Shown: in pieces, positions 27,636-37,358 of the stretch
Position numbering within the stretch: position 1 is the stretch's first letter
How the letters are laid out: the number at the start of each line of letters is the position of its first letter
DNA from: Azomonas tarimensis
GTDB lineage: Bacteria; Pseudomonadota; Gammaproteobacteria; Pseudomonadales; Pseudomonadaceae
Direction of reading: 5' to 3'
DNA: 64,000 nucleotides
NCBI RefSeq assembly: GCF_042648805.1
Contig: NZ_JBHRXZ010000017.1
Span: 186,001-250,000 of the forward strand
Position numbers and translations under genes: made by a program
The notes under the pieces: model-generated
The model's database searches: none
What the model saw: the letters and a program-made list of their open reading frames with translations, nothing else
What the model was told of the DNA's origin: nothing

Positions 27636-29249
27636 CTATCTATGCACGATGAGGTACAAGCCGGTCACCAGCATCAGCCCGGCCGGCCAGGCTTCCACCG
27701 CCAGCAGCGGTGCGGCGACGGCGGCCTGGGCCACGCCTCCGGCCAGCAGCGCCGCGCCAGCCAGGCGCAGCGGCCATTCATCACGCCGTTCACGCTGCCA
27801 GGGTCCGGGCGGATTGTCGCGATGGGGATTGGACATCTGTTCGAGCAGCTCGCGGGTCATGCCTGCCAGATGGGGGATCTGCTCCACCTGGGCCTGGACG
27901 TCCTTGAGCAGTCGCTTGGGGCTCAGCCGCTCGCGCATCCAGCGCTCGAGGTAAGGCTGGCCGGTGGCCCACAGGTCGAGATCGGGATAGAGCTGCCGGC
28001 CGAGGCCTTCGATGTTGAGCAACGTCTTCTGCAGCAGCACCAGTTGCGGCTGCACCTCCATGTTGAAGCGTCGGGCCACCTGGAACAGTCGCACCAGCAA
28101 CTGGCCGAAGGAAATATCCTTCAGCGGTTTCTCGAAGATCGGTTCGCAGACGGTGCGGATCGCCGCCTCGAATTCGTTGACCTTGGTCTCCGCCGGCACC
28201 CAGCCCGAGTCGATGTGCAATTGGGCGACCTTGCGGTAGTCGCGGCGGAAGAAAGCCATGAGGTTGCGGGCCAGATAGTCCTGGTCTTCCGGGGTCAGGC
28301 TGCCGACGATGCCGCAGTCGATTGCGATGTATTGGGGGCTCCAGGGCTGGCGGGTGCTGACGAAGATGTTGCCCGGGTGCATGTCGGCGTGAAAGAAACT
28401 GTCGCGGAACACCTGGGTGAAGAAGATCTCGACGCCGCGCTCGGCAAGCACTTTCATGTCGGTCTGCTGTTCGGCCAGGGCCTTCAGGTCGGTGACCGGC
28501 ACACCGTAGATGCGCTCCATGACCAGCACCTGCGGACGGCAGTAGTCCCAGTAGACCTGCGGCACATAGAGCAACTGGGATTTCTCGAAGTTGCGCTTGA
28601 GCTGGCTGGAATTGGCGGCCTCGCGCAGCAGATCCAGTTCGTCGTAGATGGTCTTGGCGTAGTCGTCGACCACTTCCACCGGACGCAGCCGGCGTGCTTC
28701 GGCCGAGGCACGCTCGGCAAACTTGGCCAGCAGGTACAGCCAGGCGACATCCTGATCGATGATGGGTTTGAGGCCTGGCCGGATCACCTTGACCACGACC
28801 TCCTCGCCAGTGCGCAGGCGGGCCGCGTGGACCTGAGCCACCGACGCGGAGGCCAGCGGCTTGCGATCGAAGCGTGCGAACAGGGTGTCGATGGGTGCGC
28901 CGAGCTGGCGCTCGATCAACGCTGTGGCGATGTCCGAGCTGAACGGCGGCACCCGGTCCTGGAGGATCGCCAGCTCATCGGCGATGTCCGGTGGCAGCAG
29001 GTCACGACGGGTGGACAGCAATTGACCGAACTTGATGAAGATGGGACCCAGCCCCTCCAGCGCCAGGCGCAGCCGCGCTCCGCGGGAGAGTCGGGCCTTG
29101 CGTCGCGGGATCCAGCGCCAGGGAAGGAGAAAGCGAGCAGGGCGCAGCCACCAGGGCATCGGCAGGTCCAGCAGCAGGTCGTCGATGCGGTAGCGGATCA
29201 CCACCAGCAGGATGCGAAGGAGACGGACGGAGGCGGCGAACAGCTTCAT
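27636..29249 (-). CDS. ubiB: Ubiquinone biosynthesis atypical kinase UbiB
   Basis: 537 residues. The ABC1/ADCK family features are visible: KxGQ motif in [16 protein letters not shown], the Ala-rich nucleotide loop [25 protein letters not shown], the kinase-like [11 protein letters not shown] and [13 protein letters not shown]. Two C-terminal membrane helices (about 493-530) anchor it. UbiB assists ubiquinone synthesis in the inner membrane and is thought to act as an ATPase handling lipid precursors. Its ATG overlaps the ubiJ stop by four bases. Confidence 0.97.
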   Translation of the reverse strand: MKLFAASVRLLRILLVVIRYRIDDLLLDLPMPWWLRPARFLLPWRWIPRRKARLSRGARLRLALEGLGPIFIKFGQLLSTRRDLLPPDIADELAILQDRVPPFSSDIATALIERQLGAPIDTLFARFDRKPLASASVAQVHAARLRTGEEVVVKVIRPGLKPIIDQDVAWLYLLAKFAERASAEARRLRPVEVVDDYAKTIYDELDLLREAANSSQLKRNFEKSQLLYVPQVYWDYCRPQVLVMERIYGVPVTDLKALAEQQTDMKVLAERGVEIFFTQVFRDSFFHADMHPGNIFVSTRQPWSPQYIAIDCGIVGSLTPEDQDYLARNLMAFFRRDYRKVAQLHIDSGWVPAETKVNEFEAAIRTVCEPIFEKPLKDISFGQLLVRLFQVARRFNMEVQPQLVLLQKTLLNIEGLGRQLYPDLDLWATGQPYLERWMRERLSPKRLLKDVQAQVEQIPHLAGMTRELLEQMSNPHRDNPPGPWQRERRDEWPLRLAGAALLAGGVAQAAVAAPLLAVEAWPAGLMLVTGLYLIVHR

Positions 29250-29869
29250 GCGGCGGGCGGCAGGCTAGGGGACCGATCCAGGCGCTGGACGCGCGCCTCG
29301 AGTCGGTCGAGGGCAAGTTTGAGATCGTCCAGTTCGTTGAAGCGGGCGTTGGCCTCGGCCTGGCCGATCAGGCCACGGGCTTCTTCGCTGAGATAGTCGA
29401 TCAGGTTCTGTCGCATGCTGTCGGCGCTGTCTTTCGCCCAGCGCGCCTGGTTGCGCAGGAAGTTGCCCAGGAGCGGTGTGGCAACCGGCCCGAGCCAGCG
29501 GGACAGCTCGTATTCCCAGTCCAGTTCGAGATCCTGCAGAACACCCACCAGCGACAGCAGCACCTGGCTGTCGCCTTCCATGCTCACCTCGGGTCGGTGC
29601 AGCACGGCAGGCTTGTCCCGGCTGAGCATCAGTCGGACCAGGCTGGCGGAGGGCGAGCGCAACACGCAGTCGGCTTCACCCTCCCAATGCAATGCCAGGC
29701 GCAGGCCTTCATTGTCCGGCAGAACGAACAGGCGCCACGCAGGGGCGCTGGCGTTCACTTCGATGAGTTGGCCGGACAGCCTGGCCAGCCGCGGCAGTGC
29801 CGTGGCGTCCAGGCGAAGGGCAGCGTTCAGCCCGCGTTCCACGCCGGCCAGCAGGGCAGTGGTGAGCAT
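29246..29869 (-). CDS. ubiJ: Ubiquinone biosynthesis accessory factor UbiJ (SCP2 domain)
   Basis: 207 residues. An N-terminal SCP2/sterol-carrier-like domain ([40 protein letters not shown]) precedes a helical, coiled-coil-prone C terminus ([22 protein letters not shown]). In E. coli UbiJ organises the soluble Ubi complex and binds hydrophobic precursors. The ubiE-ubiJ-ubiB order is the usual one. Its start overlaps the last base of ubiE (TGATG-type junction). Confidence 0.94.
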   Translation of the reverse strand: MLTTALLAGVERGLNAALRLDATALPRLARLSGQLIEVNASAPAWRLFVLPDNEGLRLALHWEGEADCVLRSPSASLVRLMLSRDKPAVLHRPEVSMEGDSQVLLSLVGVLQDLELDWEYELSRWLGPVATPLLGNFLRNQARWAKDSADSMRQNLIDYLSEEARGLIGQAEANARFNELDDLKLALDRLEARVQRLDRSPSLPPAA

Positions 29870-30639
29870 CAGGGCTTGATGCCGCGATGCAGGGCGACAA
29901 TGCCGCCGGTCATGTTGTGGTAGGTGACGCGCTCGAAACCGGCCGCCTCCATCATGCCCTTGAGGGTTTCCTGATCCGGGTGCATGCGGATCGACTCGGC
30001 CAGGTAGCGGTAGCTGTCGGCGTCGTTGGTGATCAGCTTGCCCATCAACGGCAGCAGACTGAACGAGTAGCTGTCGTAGGCCTTGGACAGCAGGGTGTTG
30101 GTGGGCTTGGAGAATTCCAGCACCAGCAGGCGGCCGCCGGGCTTGAGCACCCGCAGCATGGACGCAATGGCGTCCTCCTTGTGGGTGACGTTGCGCAGCC
30201 CGAAGGCGATGGTGACCACATCGAAATGGTTGTCCGGGAAGGGCAGCTTTTCGGCGTCGGCCTGAACGAACTTGACGTTGCCGGCGATGCCCTGGTCCAG
30301 CAGTCTGTCGCGGCCGACCTTGAGCATCGATGCGTTGATGTCGGCCAGTACCACTTCGCCGGTGGGGCCGACGATGCGCGAGAACTGGCGGGTCAGGTCG
30401 CCTGTGCCGCCGGCGATATCAAGCACGCGATTACCTGCGCGGGCGGCAGACAATTCGATGGTGAAACGCTTCCACAGCCGGTGTACGCCACCCGACATGA
30501 GGTCATTCATCAGATCGTATTTGGCGGCGACCGAGTGAAACACTTCGGCCACCTTCTGCGCCTTCTGGCTTTCCGGAACGCTCTGGTAACCGAAGTGGGT
30601 GGTCGGTTCTGCGTCACGCTCGTTGCGAGAGTCGGTCAT
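29869..30639 (-). CDS. ubiE: Ubiquinone/menaquinone C-methyltransferase UbiE
   Basis: 256 residues from ATG 30639, where homology starts ([26 protein letters not shown]); the frame is open further up but runs antisense to other sequence. SAM motifs: [12 protein letters not shown] (motif I), [33 protein letters not shown], and the family end [14 protein letters not shown]. It adds the C-2 methyl group on the quinone ring. It is the first gene of the nine-gene minus-strand run down to rsmE, so its 97-bp upstream spacer probably holds the operon promoter. Confidence 0.97.
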   Translation of the reverse strand: MTDSRNERDAEPTTHFGYQSVPESQKAQKVAEVFHSVAAKYDLMNDLMSGGVHRLWKRFTIELSAARAGNRVLDIAGGTGDLTRQFSRIVGPTGEVVLADINASMLKVGRDRLLDQGIAGNVKFVQADAEKLPFPDNHFDVVTIAFGLRNVTHKEDAIASMLRVLKPGGRLLVLEFSKPTNTLLSKAYDSYSFSLLPLMGKLITNDADSYRYLAESIRMHPDQETLKGMMEAAGFERVTYHNMTGGIVALHRGIKP

Positions 30640-30736
30640 GGTCAAGTCCACCGGATAAGGTCTGCCGGGCATTGTAAACGCAATTACACCGCTGAAGCGG
30701 CCTGATGCGATGCTTCCAGGTGGTCGGGCTGCATTC

Positions 30737-31474
30737 TCAGCGCAGGAATTCAGGCCGCAGAATATCGGTGAGGCGGCTGTGTGGCACGCTGATTTCCGGA
30801 TGCCCATTGTCGTAGGGCGCAATCTGCCTGACGTCGTATTTGAGCAGAACGCGATCACGCAGCAGTGCGATGTGTGGTGTCGGCCGGAAAGGCCACGCCG
30901 CGCGGAACTCGACGATACGCTCGGGGTGCTGCTGGCGAACCCAGTCACGATGGGCCTGTTCGGCCAATCGCCAGAAGGCGCCTTCGCGGCCTGGCAGCAG
31001 GGCGTCCTGCAGCCGAAGCTCGCGCTTGGCGGCACGGTCATAGTTGATGAAACCCCGCCCCGGGTGACCTGTGGTGTCGCCCAGGTCGCGATAGCTGGAC
31101 AGTTCGATCACCAGTACCTGGCCATGCCAGTCGCGGATCGCCGCCTGTAGCCAACTGCTCCAGTCGTCGCGCGCGCTGGCCAGAAAGGCCTGGCGATGAG
31201 CCTCCAGCGAAGGTGGAATCGGCTCGTCGCCGTGACGGGCCAACTGGCGCAGGCGGCGGTCGATCAGCCTTTCCAGTTCCGGCTCACCCGGAAAGCGCAG
31301 CACGTCGATATTGACCAGGGGACAATGTTCTCCGTCGCAGCCTTCGCTGCGGGTTTCGCTGATCGAGCGCTCAAAGGCGACGGGGGGCTGGTCGGCGGGC
31401 GGTCGTTGGCAGGCCGCCAGCGAGAGCGCCAGGGCCACCAGGCCGAGAAGTGGGATGAAAGGGCTGGATGACAT
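30737..31474 (-). CDS. DUF3298/RsiV-type periplasmic lipoprotein
   Basis: 245 residues with a lipoprotein signal peptide ending in LSLAAC (Cys 22). The body resembles the DUF4163/DUF3298 arrangement: [50 protein letters not shown], and the C-terminal [30 protein letters not shown], which is typical of the domain also found in the anti-sigma factor RsiV. There is no anti-sigma region, so it is a stand-alone envelope lipoprotein of unknown function. The gene is upstream of ubiE on the same strand. Confidence 0.8.
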   Translation of the reverse strand: MSSSPFIPLLGLVALALSLAACQRPPADQPPVAFERSISETRSEGCDGEHCPLVNIDVLRFPGEPELERLIDRRLRQLARHGDEPIPPSLEAHRQAFLASARDDWSSWLQAAIRDWHGQVLVIELSSYRDLGDTTGHPGRGFINYDRAAKRELRLQDALLPGREGAFWRLAEQAHRDWVRQQHPERIVEFRAAWPFRPTPHIALLRDRVLLKYDVRQIAPYDNGHPEISVPHSRLTDILRPEFLR

Positions 31475-31684
31475 GGTTTACCTTGTGGCGGTTGGGGCGG
31501 GGTGATGCTTCAAGTTCGGCGCGCTCAGGTCAAGTCCTCCATGGACCCTCGCCTGTCGAGCAGGGGCTGCAGCCGAACCGGCAGCGGGTTAGGATGCCTA
31601 ATAGACGACCCGCGTTCAGCCGCGGCGGTCTTTCAGTTTTCTCCGTGCGGCGGCAGTGCCCACGGCTCAACCCAGCGAGTATCC

Positions 31685-32302
31685 ATGAGCGAAACCTTCA
31701 AGCCTGTCGAGGGCGACGTCGAGATCCTGCGGCGCGAGCAGTGCTTTCGTGGCTTCTACAGCCTGGATCGGCTTCATCTGCGCCATCGCCTGTTCGATGG
31801 CAGCATGGGCGCAGAGATCGATCGCGAGGTGTTTCTGCGCCACGACGCGGTGTGCGTGCTGCCTTATGACCCGGTCAACGATAAGGTCGTACTGATCGAG
31901 CAATTCCGCATCGGTGCGATCGGCAAGTCCGATAATCCCTGGCTGCTCGAGCTGGTGGCCGGCCTGATCGACAAGGACGAACAGCCCGAAGAGGTGGCCC
32001 GCCGCGAAGCGGTGGAGGAAGCAGGCCTCGAGCTGGGCGCCCTCTGGCCTGTCACCAGCTATTTCCCTTCGCCGGGCGGCAGCAACGAGCGGGTCTACCT
32101 GTATGTCGGTCGCTGCGACAGCGACGGGGCGGGTGGCGTGTTCGGCCTGGCTGACGAGGGTGAGGACATCCGGGTTCACGTCTGGAGCCTCGACGAGGCC
32201 CTGGCGGCGATCGGCGACGGGCGCATCGACAATGCCGCCAGCATCATTGCCCTTCAATGGCTGGCGCTCAACCGTACGGCGGTCCGTGAGGCCTGGTCAT
32301 GA
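31685..32302 (+). CDS. nudF: ADP-ribose pyrophosphatase NudF
   Basis: 205 residues from ATG 31685. The Nudix box is GLIDKDEQPEEVARREAVEE, ending AGL, and the N-terminal FRGFYSLDRLHLRHRLFDG and FPSPGGSNERVYLYVGRCD are ADPRase-specific. It cleaves ADP-ribose to AMP and ribose-5-phosphate. It starts a run that continues with a DUF1249 gene (ATGA overlap) and cpdA. A TPP riboswitch or thiC, which sit near this locus in some Pseudomonas, were not found in the upstream 210 bp. Confidence 0.93.
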   Translation: MSETFKPVEGDVEILRREQCFRGFYSLDRLHLRHRLFDGSMGAEIDREVFLRHDAVCVLPYDPVNDKVVLIEQFRIGAIGKSDNPWLLELVAGLIDKDEQPEEVARREAVEEAGLELGALWPVTSYFPSPGGSNERVYLYVGRCDSDGAGGVFGLADEGEDIRVHVWSLDEALAAIGDGRIDNAASIIALQWLALNRTAVREAWS

Positions 32303-32745
32303 AGTTGCTGCGCGAACGCTACCGAGTCGATCTGCAGGAATTGCAGGCGGCCTGTGAAGCCAACTACGCCCTGTTGTTTCGGCTGCTGCCAGGGATGCGC
32401 GAGCGACCCGAGGTGCGACGCATCGCGCTGAGCCAGGGCGATCGCCTGCTGGGCGTGCTGGTTCTGGAAGTGCTTGAACTTTGCCCTTACACCACCACCC
32501 TGCAGGTCCGCCAGGAGCTGTGCATGCCCTGGCTGCCCGTGCCGCGCCTCGAGGTGCGGGTCTACCATGATGCACGCATGGCCGAGGTCGTGGGCACGGA
32601 AAACGCTCGCCGTTTCCTCGGCATCTACAACTATCCCAATGCGCTGATGCACCAACCCGACGAGAAAAGCCAGCTCAACCTGTTCCTCGGCGAGTGGCTC
32701 CGCCATTGCCTGGCTTGCGGGCATGAAATGGAGTCGGTGCTCTGA
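32299..32745 (+). CDS. DUF1249 family protein (YqiB-like)
   Basis: 148 residues. The family phrase CEANYALLFRLLPG near the N terminus, YTTTLQVRQEL, PRLEVRVYHDARMAEVV, and YPNALMHQPDEKSQLNLFLGEWLRHCL match E. coli YqiB. It overlaps nudF by four bases and precedes cpdA, the same nudF-yqiB-cpdA order as in E. coli. No known biochemical role. Confidence 0.9.
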   Translation: MKLLRERYRVDLQELQAACEANYALLFRLLPGMRERPEVRRIALSQGDRLLGVLVLEVLELCPYTTTLQVRQELCMPWLPVPRLEVRVYHDARMAEVVGTENARRFLGIYNYPNALMHQPDEKSQLNLFLGEWLRHCLACGHEMESVL

Positions 32746-32870
32746 AGGCCAGCGGTGCCAAGCCCGCCTTCAGGCTTTGTGAAGGATTACCGCTTCCGCT
32801 GGTTTACCGATAAGCCGCTGCCGTCAATAATCGGGGCATATCCGAATCTGGGGGCAGGGGCTTGGCGAGC

Positions 32871-33677
32871 ATGGCCGTGTCGAAGGCGAATCGCATACTG
32901 GAACTGGTGCAGATCACCGATAGCCACCTGTTCGCCGACGCCCATGAAAAGCTGCTGGGTCTCGAGACCCGCTACAGCCTCGAGCGGGTGGTCGATCAGG
33001 TACTTGTGGAACGGCCGCGCATCGACCTGGTACTCGCCACCGGCGATCTCTCCCAGGACGGTTCACCCCGTTCCTACGAGCTGTTTCGCGAGCAGACCCG
33101 CCGCATCGGGGCGCCGAAGCGCTGGTGTCCCGGCAATCACGACGATCGAGCCGCCATGCTCGAGGCCTCCCGGGGCAGCGACCTGATGCAGCCGGTGGTT
33201 GATCTCGACGGCTGGCGGATCATTCTGCTCGATTCGCTGGTACCCGGCGCGGTGTTCGGCCAGCTCGAGGACGACCAGTTGCAACTGCTCGAAAGCGCGC
33301 TGACCGGGGCGGCCGGGCGGCATTGCCTGATCTGCCTGCATCACCATCCGGTCGACATTGGCAGCCGCTGGATGGACGCCATCGGCCTGCGCAACGCCGA
33401 CAGGCTGTTCGCCGTCATTCGGCAGCATCACCAGGTGCGCGGGCTGATCTGGGGACACGTGCATCAGGCCTTCGATGCCGAGCGCGAGGGTGTTCGCCTG
33501 CTCGCATCCCCTTCAACCTGCATGCAGTTCGAGCCTGGCAGCGAGGATTTCCAGATCGGCGCCGAGGCGCCGGGCTACCGTTGGTTGCGGTTGCACCCCG
33601 ATGGCCAGATCGAGACCGCGGTGTCGCGGGTCGCCGGTCTGGTTTTCGAACCTGAAGATGGCGTAAAGGGCTACTAG
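32871..33677 (+). CDS. cpdA: 3',5'-cyclic-AMP phosphodiesterase CpdA
   Basis: 268 residues from ATG 32871 (an in-frame TTG at 32862 is possible). Class III phosphodiesterase/calcineurin-fold metal motifs are complete: VQITDSHLF, LATGDLSQDG, PGNHDDR, CLHHHPVDIG, and GHVHQAF. It hydrolyses cAMP; in P. aeruginosa CpdA sets the cAMP level that drives Vfr. The stop codon TAG coincides with the CTAG at the left end of repeat copy 2, so the element may have reset the C terminus. Confidence 0.95.
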   Translation: MAVSKANRILELVQITDSHLFADAHEKLLGLETRYSLERVVDQVLVERPRIDLVLATGDLSQDGSPRSYELFREQTRRIGAPKRWCPGNHDDRAAMLEASRGSDLMQPVVDLDGWRIILLDSLVPGAVFGQLEDDQLQLLESALTGAAGRHCLICLHHHPVDIGSRWMDAIGLRNADRLFAVIRQHHQVRGLIWGHVHQAFDAEREGVRLLASPSTCMQFEPGSEDFQIGAEAPGYRWLRLHPDGQIETAVSRVAGLVFEPEDGVKGY

Positions 33678-33767
33678 TGGCCTTGTCATGGCTAGGCTAT
33701 GGCGAGGAGCGGCAACGCAGTATCGGGGCCGTGAGCGCCGAAATCGACTAACCGAACAGGCCACTAG
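33674..33767 (-). repeat. Small inverted-repeat element, copy 2 (MITE-like)
   Basis: 94 bp bounded by CTAGTGGCC and GGCCACTAG, a perfect 9-bp terminal inverted repeat. Its core 33701-33743 is the reverse complement of 8738-8780 in copy 1. It lies between cpdA and yqiA and overlaps the cpdA stop codon. It has no gene. Copy 1 differs in length in one arm (131 against 94 bp). Confidence 0.78.
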
Positions 33768-33847
33768 CGGCGCGCTGGGTTGCGGGCTTGCCGCGGCAGG
33801 TATTGGCCCTGTAGCCTTTTTCCCTTCCTCTGTCGTCTCGAGCCAGC

Positions 33848-34465
33848 ATGCTCCACGATCAGCCGACCGTCCTCTATATCCATGGATTCAACAGCTCTCC
33901 CTGGTCGCACAAGGCTCGCCAGCTGACTGCCGCCATGCAGCGCGCGGGCCTGGGTGACCAGCTGCGGGTGCCCGCCCTGCATCACCATCCGACCCAGGCG
34001 ATGGCGCAACTGCAGACCGCGCTGGGCGAGCTGGGCCGGCCTCTGCTGGTCGGCAGCTCACTGGGCGGCTACTATGCGACGAGCCTCGCCGAACGCCATG
34101 GCCTGAAGGCGCTGCTGATCAATCCGGCAGTACGGCCGCATCGCCGGTTCAGGGCATATCTGGGGCCGCAGACCAATTTCCATACCGGTGAGGTCTGGAA
34201 TCTCGACGAGGGGCACGTGGCGGCGCTCGCCGCGCTGGATGTCCCACCACCCGGCGACGCCCTGCGCTATCAGGTATGGTTGCAGACCGGCGACGAGACC
34301 CTCGACTACCGGGAGGCTGAAACCTTCTACCAGGGCTGTGCCCTCCGCATCGAAGAGGGCGGGGATCACGCTTACCAGGGGTTCGTCGACAGGCTGGCAG
34401 AGCTGCTGGCATTCGCCGGCTTTGATCCGGCCTGCTGGCGCGACGTCGATTTTTCCGATTTGTAA
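33848..34465 (+). CDS. yqiA: YqiA-like alpha/beta-hydrolase esterase
   Basis: 205 residues. LYIHGFNSSPWSHKARQL is the oxyanion-hole region, LLVGSSLGGYYATSLAE holds the nucleophile Ser, LLINPAVRPHRR follows, and QTGDETLDYREA and EGGDHAYQGF supply the acid and base. E. coli YqiA hydrolyses acyl-CoA and short esters. It keeps the cpdA-yqiA-parE order of E. coli, so it probably shares a transcript with parE, 17 bases downstream. Confidence 0.88.
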   Translation: MLHDQPTVLYIHGFNSSPWSHKARQLTAAMQRAGLGDQLRVPALHHHPTQAMAQLQTALGELGRPLLVGSSLGGYYATSLAERHGLKALLINPAVRPHRRFRAYLGPQTNFHTGEVWNLDEGHVAALAALDVPPPGDALRYQVWLQTGDETLDYREAETFYQGCALRIEEGGDHAYQGFVDRLAELLAFAGFDPACWRDVDFSDL

Positions 34466-34482
34466 GGACCGCACAAGACGCC

Positions 34483-36369
34483 ATGTCTTACACCGCAGAA
34501 GCCATCGAAGTTCTCTCCGGGCTGGACCCGGTGCGCAAGCGTCCGGGCATGTACACCGATACCAGCCGACCGAACCATCTGGCTCAGGAGGTCATCGACA
34601 ACAGCGTCGACGAGGCACTGGCCGGTCATGCGCGCGCCGTGCAGGTAATCCTGCACGCCGACAATTCCCTGCAGGTGATCGACGATGGCCGCGGCATGCC
34701 GGTGGACATCCATCCCGAGGAGGGGATCTCCGGCATCGAGCTGATCCTCACCAAGCTGCACGCGGGCGGCAAGTTCTCCAGCAAGAACTACCAGTTTTCC
34801 GGCGGCCTGCATGGGGTGGGCATCTCGGTGGTCAACGCGCTGTCCACCCGGGTCGAGGTCACCGTCCGGCGCGACGGCAGCGAATACCGCATGAGCTTCG
34901 TCGATGGCTACAAGGCCAGCGAGTTGGAGGTGATCGGCAGCGTCGGCAAGCGCAACACCGGCACCAGCGTGCAGTTCTGGGCAGATCCCAAATACTTCGA
35001 TTCGCCCCGCTATTCGGTGACGCGCCTAAAGCATGTGCTCAAGGCCAAGGCTGTGCTCTGCCCCGGTCTGCTGGTCAGCTTCGAGGACAAGAACGCCGGC
35101 GAGAAGCTCGAGTGGCATTACGAGGCGGGTCTGACCTCCTACCTCGCCGAAGCGGTAAGCGAATTTCCTCGCCTGCCCGAGGCGCCCTTCATCGGCAGCC
35201 TGGCCGGGACCCGGGAAGGCGTCGACTGGGCAGTACTCTGGCTGCCTGAAGGCGGCGAAGCGGTGCAGGAGAGCTACGTCAACCTGATCCCGACGGCGCA
35301 GGGCGGCACCCATGTCAACGGCTTGCGCCAGGGGCTGCTCGATGCCATGCGGGAGTTCTGCGAGTTCCGTACGCTGCTGCCGCGGGGGGTCAAGCTGGCG
35401 CCGGAGGACATCTGGGAGCGCATCGCCTTCGTGCTCTCGATGAAGATGCAGGAGCCGCAGTTTTCCGGGCAGACCAAGGAGCGACTGTCGTCCCGCGAGG
35501 CTGCGGCATTCGTCTCCGGGGTGGTCAAGGACGCCTTCAGTCTCTGGCTCAATGCGCACCCGGAGCTGGGGCTGCAACTGGCCGAGCTGGCCATCAGCAA
35601 CGCCGGGCGCCGACTCAAGGCGAGCAAGAAGGTCGAGCGCAAGCGCGTCACCCAGGGTCCGGCCCTGCCCGGCAAGCTGGCCGATTGTGCCGGCCAGGAC
35701 AGCGCCCGTTCCGAGCTGTTTCTGGTGGAGGGCGATTCGGCTGGCGGCAGCGCCAAGCAGGCCCGCGACAAGGAGTTCCAGGCGATCATGCCGCTGCGCG
35801 GCAAGATCCTGAACACCTGGGAGGTCGATGGCGGCGAGGTGCTCGCCAGTCAGGAAGTACACGACATCGCCGTGGCGATCGGAATCGATCCGGGTTCCAG
35901 CGACCTGTCCCAGCTGCGCTACGGAAAGATCTGCATCCTCGCCGATGCCGACTCCGATGGCTTGCACATCGCGGCCTTGCTCTGCGCGCTGTTCGTACGC
36001 CATTTCCGCCCGCTGGTGGAGGCCGGGCACGTGCATGTGGCGATGCCGCCGCTGTACCGGATCGACCAGGGCAAGGACATCCACTACGCCCTCGATGAGG
36101 CCGAGCGCGACGGCATTCTCGAGCGACTGGCGGCCGAGAAGAAGCGCGGCAAGCTGCAGGTCACCCGCTTCAAGGGGCTGGGCGAGATGAACCCGTTGCA
36201 GTTGCGCGAGACCACGATGGACCCCAACACCCGGCGACTGGTGCAACTTTCGCTGGACGACTTCGACCAGGCCCGCGAGGTCATGGACATGCTTCTGGCG
36301 AAAAAGCGCGCCGGTGATCGCAAGAGCTGGCTTGAAGCCAAAGGTAACCTCGCCGAGGTTCTGATTTGA
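34483..36369 (+). CDS. parE: DNA topoisomerase IV subunit B
   Basis: 628 residues. GHKL ATPase motifs (IDNSVDEALAGHA, VIDDGRGMPVDIHP, GGKFSSKNYQFSGGLHGVG), transducer domain, and TOPRIM (ELFLVEGDSAGGSAKQARDKEFQ cut here as two parts: ELFLVEGDSAGGSAK and DADSDGLHI). ParE lacks the roughly 170-residue GyrB insertion, as expected for this length. With ParC it unlinks replicated chromosomes. The stop overlaps the TTG start of the next gene. Confidence 0.98.
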   Translation: MSYTAEAIEVLSGLDPVRKRPGMYTDTSRPNHLAQEVIDNSVDEALAGHARAVQVILHADNSLQVIDDGRGMPVDIHPEEGISGIELILTKLHAGGKFSSKNYQFSGGLHGVGISVVNALSTRVEVTVRRDGSEYRMSFVDGYKASELEVIGSVGKRNTGTSVQFWADPKYFDSPRYSVTRLKHVLKAKAVLCPGLLVSFEDKNAGEKLEWHYEAGLTSYLAEAVSEFPRLPEAPFIGSLAGTREGVDWAVLWLPEGGEAVQESYVNLIPTAQGGTHVNGLRQGLLDAMREFCEFRTLLPRGVKLAPEDIWERIAFVLSMKMQEPQFSGQTKERLSSREAAAFVSGVVKDAFSLWLNAHPELGLQLAELAISNAGRRLKASKKVERKRVTQGPALPGKLADCAGQDSARSELFLVEGDSAGGSAKQARDKEFQAIMPLRGKILNTWEVDGGEVLASQEVHDIAVAIGIDPGSSDLSQLRYGKICILADADSDGLHIAALLCALFVRHFRPLVEAGHVHVAMPPLYRIDQGKDIHYALDEAERDGILERLAAEKKRGKLQVTRFKGLGEMNPLQLRETTMDPNTRRLVQLSLDDFDQAREVMDMLLAKKRAGDRKSWLEAKGNLAEVLI

Positions 36370-37358
36370 TCCGCGCGTTGGGGGTTATCGCCTTGCTGGC
36401 ACTGCCGCTGTACAGCGCCGCGGAAACGTCGCCGCCACCACCCGAGCTGGTACTGGTAAGCGAGCATCCGGTGGAAGGCATACCTGGCGGCAACCTTTCC
36501 GGGCTGGCCTGGTGCGGCGACGGCTTGCAGGCCGTGTCCGATCGTGACGATCACCATCTGTACCGACTCGATATGCGAGAAGCAGTCTGGCAGGCCGAAG
36601 CGGAGCGTCTCGAGCCTCCGCCGGTACCTGACAGCGGTCTGCCCTGGGGGCTGCGCATGCGCACCCTGGCGATCTCGCCGTTGCGTGGTGGCTCCCTGGA
36701 TTTCGAGGGCTTGAGTTGCGACGCGCTGGGCAATCGTTACCTGCTCAGTGAAGGTCACGCGGCGGTGCTGCGGGTCTCGGCCACCGGTGATGCGCAATGG
36801 CTAGATCTCCCGCGGAGCCTGCTGCGCCAGGCGCGTGCCAGTGGCATGATGCTCAAATACAACGCGCTGTACGAAGGTATCGCGGTGGACCCCAAGGGTG
36901 AGCGCCTGTGGCTGGCGGCGGAGCGTGAGCGTCGCGGCCTGCTGGTGGTACACCGCAACGGCGCCCGCTGGCGTTGCACGGGCGGTTGCGTGCTGCTCAG
37001 CGAGGGAGGCATGGTGCACTCGCCCGTGCGTGAGGAAGAGCGCTGGGTGTCGAAGGATTTCACCGCCCTGGCCTGGTTCGACAACAAGCTCTTCACCCTC
37101 GAGCGTGCCGCCCACCAGCTGTGCCGGCGAAACCCGGCCAATGGCGAAGTCGAGCGTTGCTGGTCATTTGCCGCGACGGCTGGCGAGGCGGATCGCCGTT
37201 ATGCCCAGGGCGACGGCCACGCCGAGGCCCTGTGGGTCGATGCCGACGGGGTCTGGGTCGGGCTCGACAATAATTTTCTGCCCCGCGGCGACGGCGATGC
37301 ACGGCCGATCATCTGGCGCTTCGCCGCCCCCCGCGGGGGCTGGGGAGCGCGGCGGTGA
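36366..37358 (+). CDS. Esterase-like activity of phytase domain protein, secreted
   Basis: 330 residues, TTG start inside the parE stop (TTGA overlap). A Sec signal peptide (IRALGVIALLALPLYSAAE, cleavage near residue 20) directs it to the periplasm. The body is a beta-propeller-like repeat: LSGLAWCGDGLQAVSDRDDHH, SLDFEGLSCDALGNRYLLSEG, YEGIAVDPKGERLWLAAE, EALWVDADGVWVGLDNNF. This matches the phytase-like esterase domain (PF13449). It sits between parE and parC in Pseudomonas, and its relation to topoisomerase IV is unknown. Confidence 0.87.
   Translation: MIRALGVIALLALPLYSAAETSPPPPELVLVSEHPVEGIPGGNLSGLAWCGDGLQAVSDRDDHHLYRLDMREAVWQAEAERLEPPPVPDSGLPWGLRMRTLAISPLRGGSLDFEGLSCDALGNRYLLSEGHAAVLRVSATGDAQWLDLPRSLLRQARASGMMLKYNALYEGIAVDPKGERLWLAAERERRGLLVVHRNGARWRCTGGCVLLSEGGMVHSPVREEERWVSKDFTALAWFDNKLFTLERAAHQLCRRNPANGEVERCWSFAATAGEADRRYAQGDGHAEALWVDADGVWVGLDNNFLPRGDGDARPIIWRFAAPRGGWGARR

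Noticed and set aside
27564..29396. A 610-codon plus-strand frame over ubiB
   Set aside because: Antisense to ubiB with composition of a shadow frame; no recognisable motif.
31475..31684. TPP riboswitch upstream of nudF
   Set aside because: The conserved CUGAGA and ACCUGAUCUGG blocks are absent; thiC is not present.
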